A DNA stretch of 64,000 nucleotides from Rufibacter glacialis (GTDB lineage Bacteria > Bacteroidota > Bacteroidia > Cytophagales > Hymenobacteraceae): contig NZ_VKKZ01000001.1 of the NCBI RefSeq assembly GCF_008271745.1, positions 1 to 64,000 on the forward strand, read 5' to 3'. This document shows, piece by piece, positions 61,815 to 64,000 of this stretch. A program made the position numbers and the translations under genes. The notes beneath the pieces were generated by a model that was given only the letters and a program-made list of their open reading frames with translations, searched no databases and had not been told where the DNA came from. Within the stretch, counting starts at the first letter, position 1. Each line of letters opens with the position of its first letter.

Positions 61815-62795
61815 ATGAACCTGCCCATCATTGACCTGCACTGCGACCTCACCGGGTATCTGGCCTGGGTTCCGGGGTCCTCGGCCATGGACGTAGACCG
61901 CATAGGCTGCGCTATTCCGCATCTGCAGGCGGGCAGGGTGCGGCTGCAGACCATGGCTTTCTTCACTCCCACGGAGGCCGGCAGCGCGGCCTTTACCTTG
62001 CAGCAGGCACGGCTTTTCAAGGAGAATCTGCTGCAGAACAAGGACGTATTTGCCCCTCTTTCCCGAAAAGACCTCCAAAACCAAGTGCCGCAGGGCGAAC
62101 GGGTGGCCTTGGTGGCGGCCATAGAAAACGCATCGGGGCTCTGTGAGGAAGAAGAGCCGCTGGAACTGGCTTTCACCCGGCTGGAAGAAATCATCCGGCT
62201 GGCCGGGCCGCTCCTGTACCTCAGCCTGACCCACGCCGAGGAGAACCGGTTCAGCGGCGGCAACTTCACGCCCGGCGTGGGGCTCAAACCAGATGGGAAG
62301 GAGTTGCTACGCTACCTCAGCGGCCGGCGCATTGCCCTAGATTTGTCGCATACGTCAGACGCCGCCGCCTATGGGATTTTAACCTTTCTTGATAAAAACA
62401 GGCTGGAAATACCCATCCTTGCCAGTCATTCCAACTTCAGGGAAGTGTACGACCACCCGCGTAACCTGCCCATGGAGCTGGTGCAGGAAGTGGTGCGGCG
62501 CGAGGGGCTGATTGGCATGAATTTCCTGAAGAAGTTCGTGCACCCGGAACAGCCTGATTTCTTGCTGGACCACATCCGCTACGGCTTTACCCAGGCACCG
62601 CAGGCCCTGGCGTTTGGGGCTGATTTCTTCCAGGAAGCCGGCGTGGAAGGAGAATCCTACTTCCACGCGGAGCACCGCACTGCCCGGCACTACCAGGCTA
62701 TCCTGACCTCCCTGAAAGAAGAGTTCAGCCCTGAGCAACTGGCGGCCATCAGCCACCGGAACGCGCTTCGGTTTTTAGAGAGGCTGTGGGGGTAA
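61815..62795 (+). CDS. Membrane dipeptidase family (peptidase M19)
   Basis: 326 aa from ATG 61815; upstream frame from 61722 is a non-coding stretch with ATTCAATC repeats. IDLHCDL (zinc HxD) begins the enzyme, then LLYLSLTHAEENRFSGG and SRRIALDLSHTSDAA (second zinc His region), ILASHSNFREVYDHPRN and GADFF. Renal-dipeptidase-type hydrolase of dipeptides, or a related amidohydrolase. No signal peptide, so probably cytoplasmic. Confidence 0.87.
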   Translation: MNLPIIDLHCDLTGYLAWVPGSSAMDVDRIGCAIPHLQAGRVRLQTMAFFTPTEAGSAAFTLQQARLFKENLLQNKDVFAPLSRKDLQNQVPQGERVALVAAIENASGLCEEEEPLELAFTRLEEIIRLAGPLLYLSLTHAEENRFSGGNFTPGVGLKPDGKELLRYLSGRRIALDLSHTSDAAAYGILTFLDKNRLEIPILASHSNFREVYDHPRNLPMELVQEVVRREGLIGMNFLKKFVHPEQPDFLLDHIRYGFTQAPQALAFGADFFQEAGVEGESYFHAEHRTARHYQAILTSLKEEFSPEQLAAISHRNALRFLERLWG

Positions 62796-63066
62796 GTACC
62801 GGCGTTGACTCCTACTTACCTTATTGACCGCAAATTGACAGTGAAACTTTGGGGTCTGATCCTATTGCAGAATTTTAAAACTTTGATACTTCCACAAAAG
62901 CTTATAACTTAACAACATAAAAGAATCATATTTTTACCAGAACCCTAAACGCCAGAGCTACAACTTCATGAGGGGGTTCTTTCAGTTATAACTATATATT
63001 AATACCTGAATTTATAATTAAAATCATTATACTTAAATCATATAAAGATTCCTTTCTCCTGCTCTA

Positions 63067-64000
63067 ATGTTTAAACAATCAAAGCGTATCATCCTTCCGC
63101 TGTTATTCACGGCGGTGACCTTCTTAGTAGCCTTTGGACCCAAATCCTGGCAAGAAAATGATGTCTTGAAAAAGCTCATCGCCAAGGTAACCTACTTTGA
63201 AACGAACTATCCGCAGGAGAAGGCCTATCTGCATGTAGACAAGCCCTATTATGCCGCCGGGGAAGATATCTGGTTCAGCGCCTACCTGGTCAATAGCTCA
63301 GACCATGCGCCTAGCCCGTTAAGCAAGGTCCTATACGTGGAACTGATTACCCCGCAAGATTCTATCCTGCAACGGGTGGTTCTACAGATGCAGGAAGGGA
63401 AGGGATCCGGTGACTTCACCCTGTCAGACTCTATTCCAGAAGGATTATACCGCCTGCGGGCCTATACCAGCTGGATGCAGAATTTCCCGGAAGACTATTT
63501 CTTCCACCAGAAGGTGCAGATCTGGAACCCCAGGGAGAGCGATATAGTCCCCTCCGCAGCTTTCTCTTTCCGTGAGACGGCAACCGGAGACTCGGTGACG
63601 GTGCAGCTGCAACTCATGAACACCAAAGCAGAGCCCGCTAAACAAATGCCTCTTTCTTACACCGTGAAACAAGGTGAGAAAAGATCAAAGGCCAATAAAC
63701 GCACAACTGATGCGGCCGGCAAAACCAGGCTCACCTTCTTTGTTCCCAAAGGGGCAGCCCAACAGAATGCGCAACTGGAACTTGCCATTGCGCCGGCTAC
63801 GGGCACCACTCCCATCATCAAAAGGATTCTGGTTCCCAAAAGGCAACAGGCATTGGATGTGCAGTTTTTCCCGGAAGGAGGACACCTGATCAGCGGCTTC
63901 TGGAATAATATTGGATTCAAAGCAGTAGATGCACAAGGGCTGGGCCAGGATATCAAAGGAACGGTACATGACCAGGCTGGCGCCAAAGTAGCGGAGTTCT
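63067..64000 (+). CDS. Large MG2-domain surface protein (partial, runs off right edge)
   Basis: At least 311 codons, ATG at 63067. Signal peptide with hydrophobic LPLLFTAVTFLVAFG. Then EKAYLHVDKPYYAAGEDIWFSAYLVN, the MG2/macroglobulin-like motif of Bacteroidota surface proteins in which a TonB-plug-like region usually follows. A beta-rich region continues to the edge. Likely an outer-membrane or periplasmic transport or adhesion component; the C-terminus is not visible. Confidence 0.85.
   Translation, partial: MFKQSKRIILPLLFTAVTFLVAFGPKSWQENDVLKKLIAKVTYFETNYPQEKAYLHVDKPYYAAGEDIWFSAYLVNSSDHAPSPLSKVLYVELITPQDSILQRVVLQMQEGKGSGDFTLSDSIPEGLYRLRAYTSWMQNFPEDYFFHQKVQIWNPRESDIVPSAAFSFRETATGDSVTVQLQLMNTKAEPAKQMPLSYTVKQGEKRSKANKRTTDAAGKTRLTFFVPKGAAQQNAQLELAIAPATGTTPIIKRILVPKRQQALDVQFFPEGGHLISGFWNNIGFKAVDAQGLGQDIKGTVHDQAGAKVAEF

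Noticed and set aside
1-64000. CRISPR arrays, tRNA or rRNA genes
   Set aside because: No regularly spaced direct repeats of 24-40 bp with unique spacers, no rRNA-like sequence and no tRNA T-loop consensus were seen; a tRNA scan would be the decisive check.

Overview
The window looks like chromosome from a Bacteroidota bacterium of the order Cytophagales, most likely a Hymenobacteraceae relative (Rufibacter/Pontibacter type; genus is a guess). The evidence is two proteins with type IX secretion (T9SS) C-terminal sorting domains, a Bacteroidota-type 2TM-domain protein, several TAnnTTTG promoter -7 boxes, an M56/BlaI pair, and housekeeping genes (polA, radA, glyA, fbaA, rpiB, tatC, lnt, rsmI) in a moderately GC-rich background. 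No rRNA, tRNA, CRISPR or complete insertion sequence was seen.

Positions 1-4.9 kb are different: visibly AT-rich, all genes on the plus strand, and separated by 67-71 bp hairpin sites with a shared GGCCGACGGCC core and terminal RYYYAAC / GTTRRRY boxes. In three successive cassettes the 7-10 bp box at the start of the cassette is the exact reverse complement of the box at its end, as in integron gene cassettes with attC sites. The cassettes carry a uracil-DNA-glycosylase-like protein, an unknown protein, a Cys-containing lipoprotein, a GNAT acetyltransferase plus a pdxH-like gene broken by a 22-bp tandem duplication, and a Cys-rich-tailed membrane protein. No integrase is visible. A decayed GNAT cassette with attC-like flanks lies at 12.2-12.8 kb, and a fragment of a paralogue of its gene lies at 5.56 kb.

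5.9-25.6 kb holds an M50-like protease, a porin/BCCT transporter/universal stress protein operon, two secreted alpha/beta hydrolases with TPR tails, methyltransferases, an M56 peptidase/BlaI repressor pair with a TTCGTA operator array, arfB, an MBL-rhodanese protein, cyanophycinase and a thioredoxin-reductase-like flavoprotein. 25.9-37.6 kb holds a FadL channel with an SGNH lipoprotein, polA, fbaA, rpiB, tatC and glyA. 37.7-43.6 kb holds two large T9SS cargo proteins. 44.0-62.8 kb holds a phosphatase, a stress-like SDR with two small hydrophilic proteins, pterin dehydratase, rsmI-lnt-suhB, an MscS channel, a radical SAM protein, a TlpA-like protein, radA, two RNA methyltransferases and a dipeptidase. 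A large MG2-type surface protein runs off the right edge.

Intergenic DNA is rich in repeats: a family of hairpins with A/T-rich stems and a TTTTC..GAAAA loop region, 7-bp-period ACTCARR tracts at three loci, long inverted-repeat elements at 19.9, 24.0-24.6 and 59.9-60.3 kb, and a 162-bp MITE-like element at 58.2 kb.
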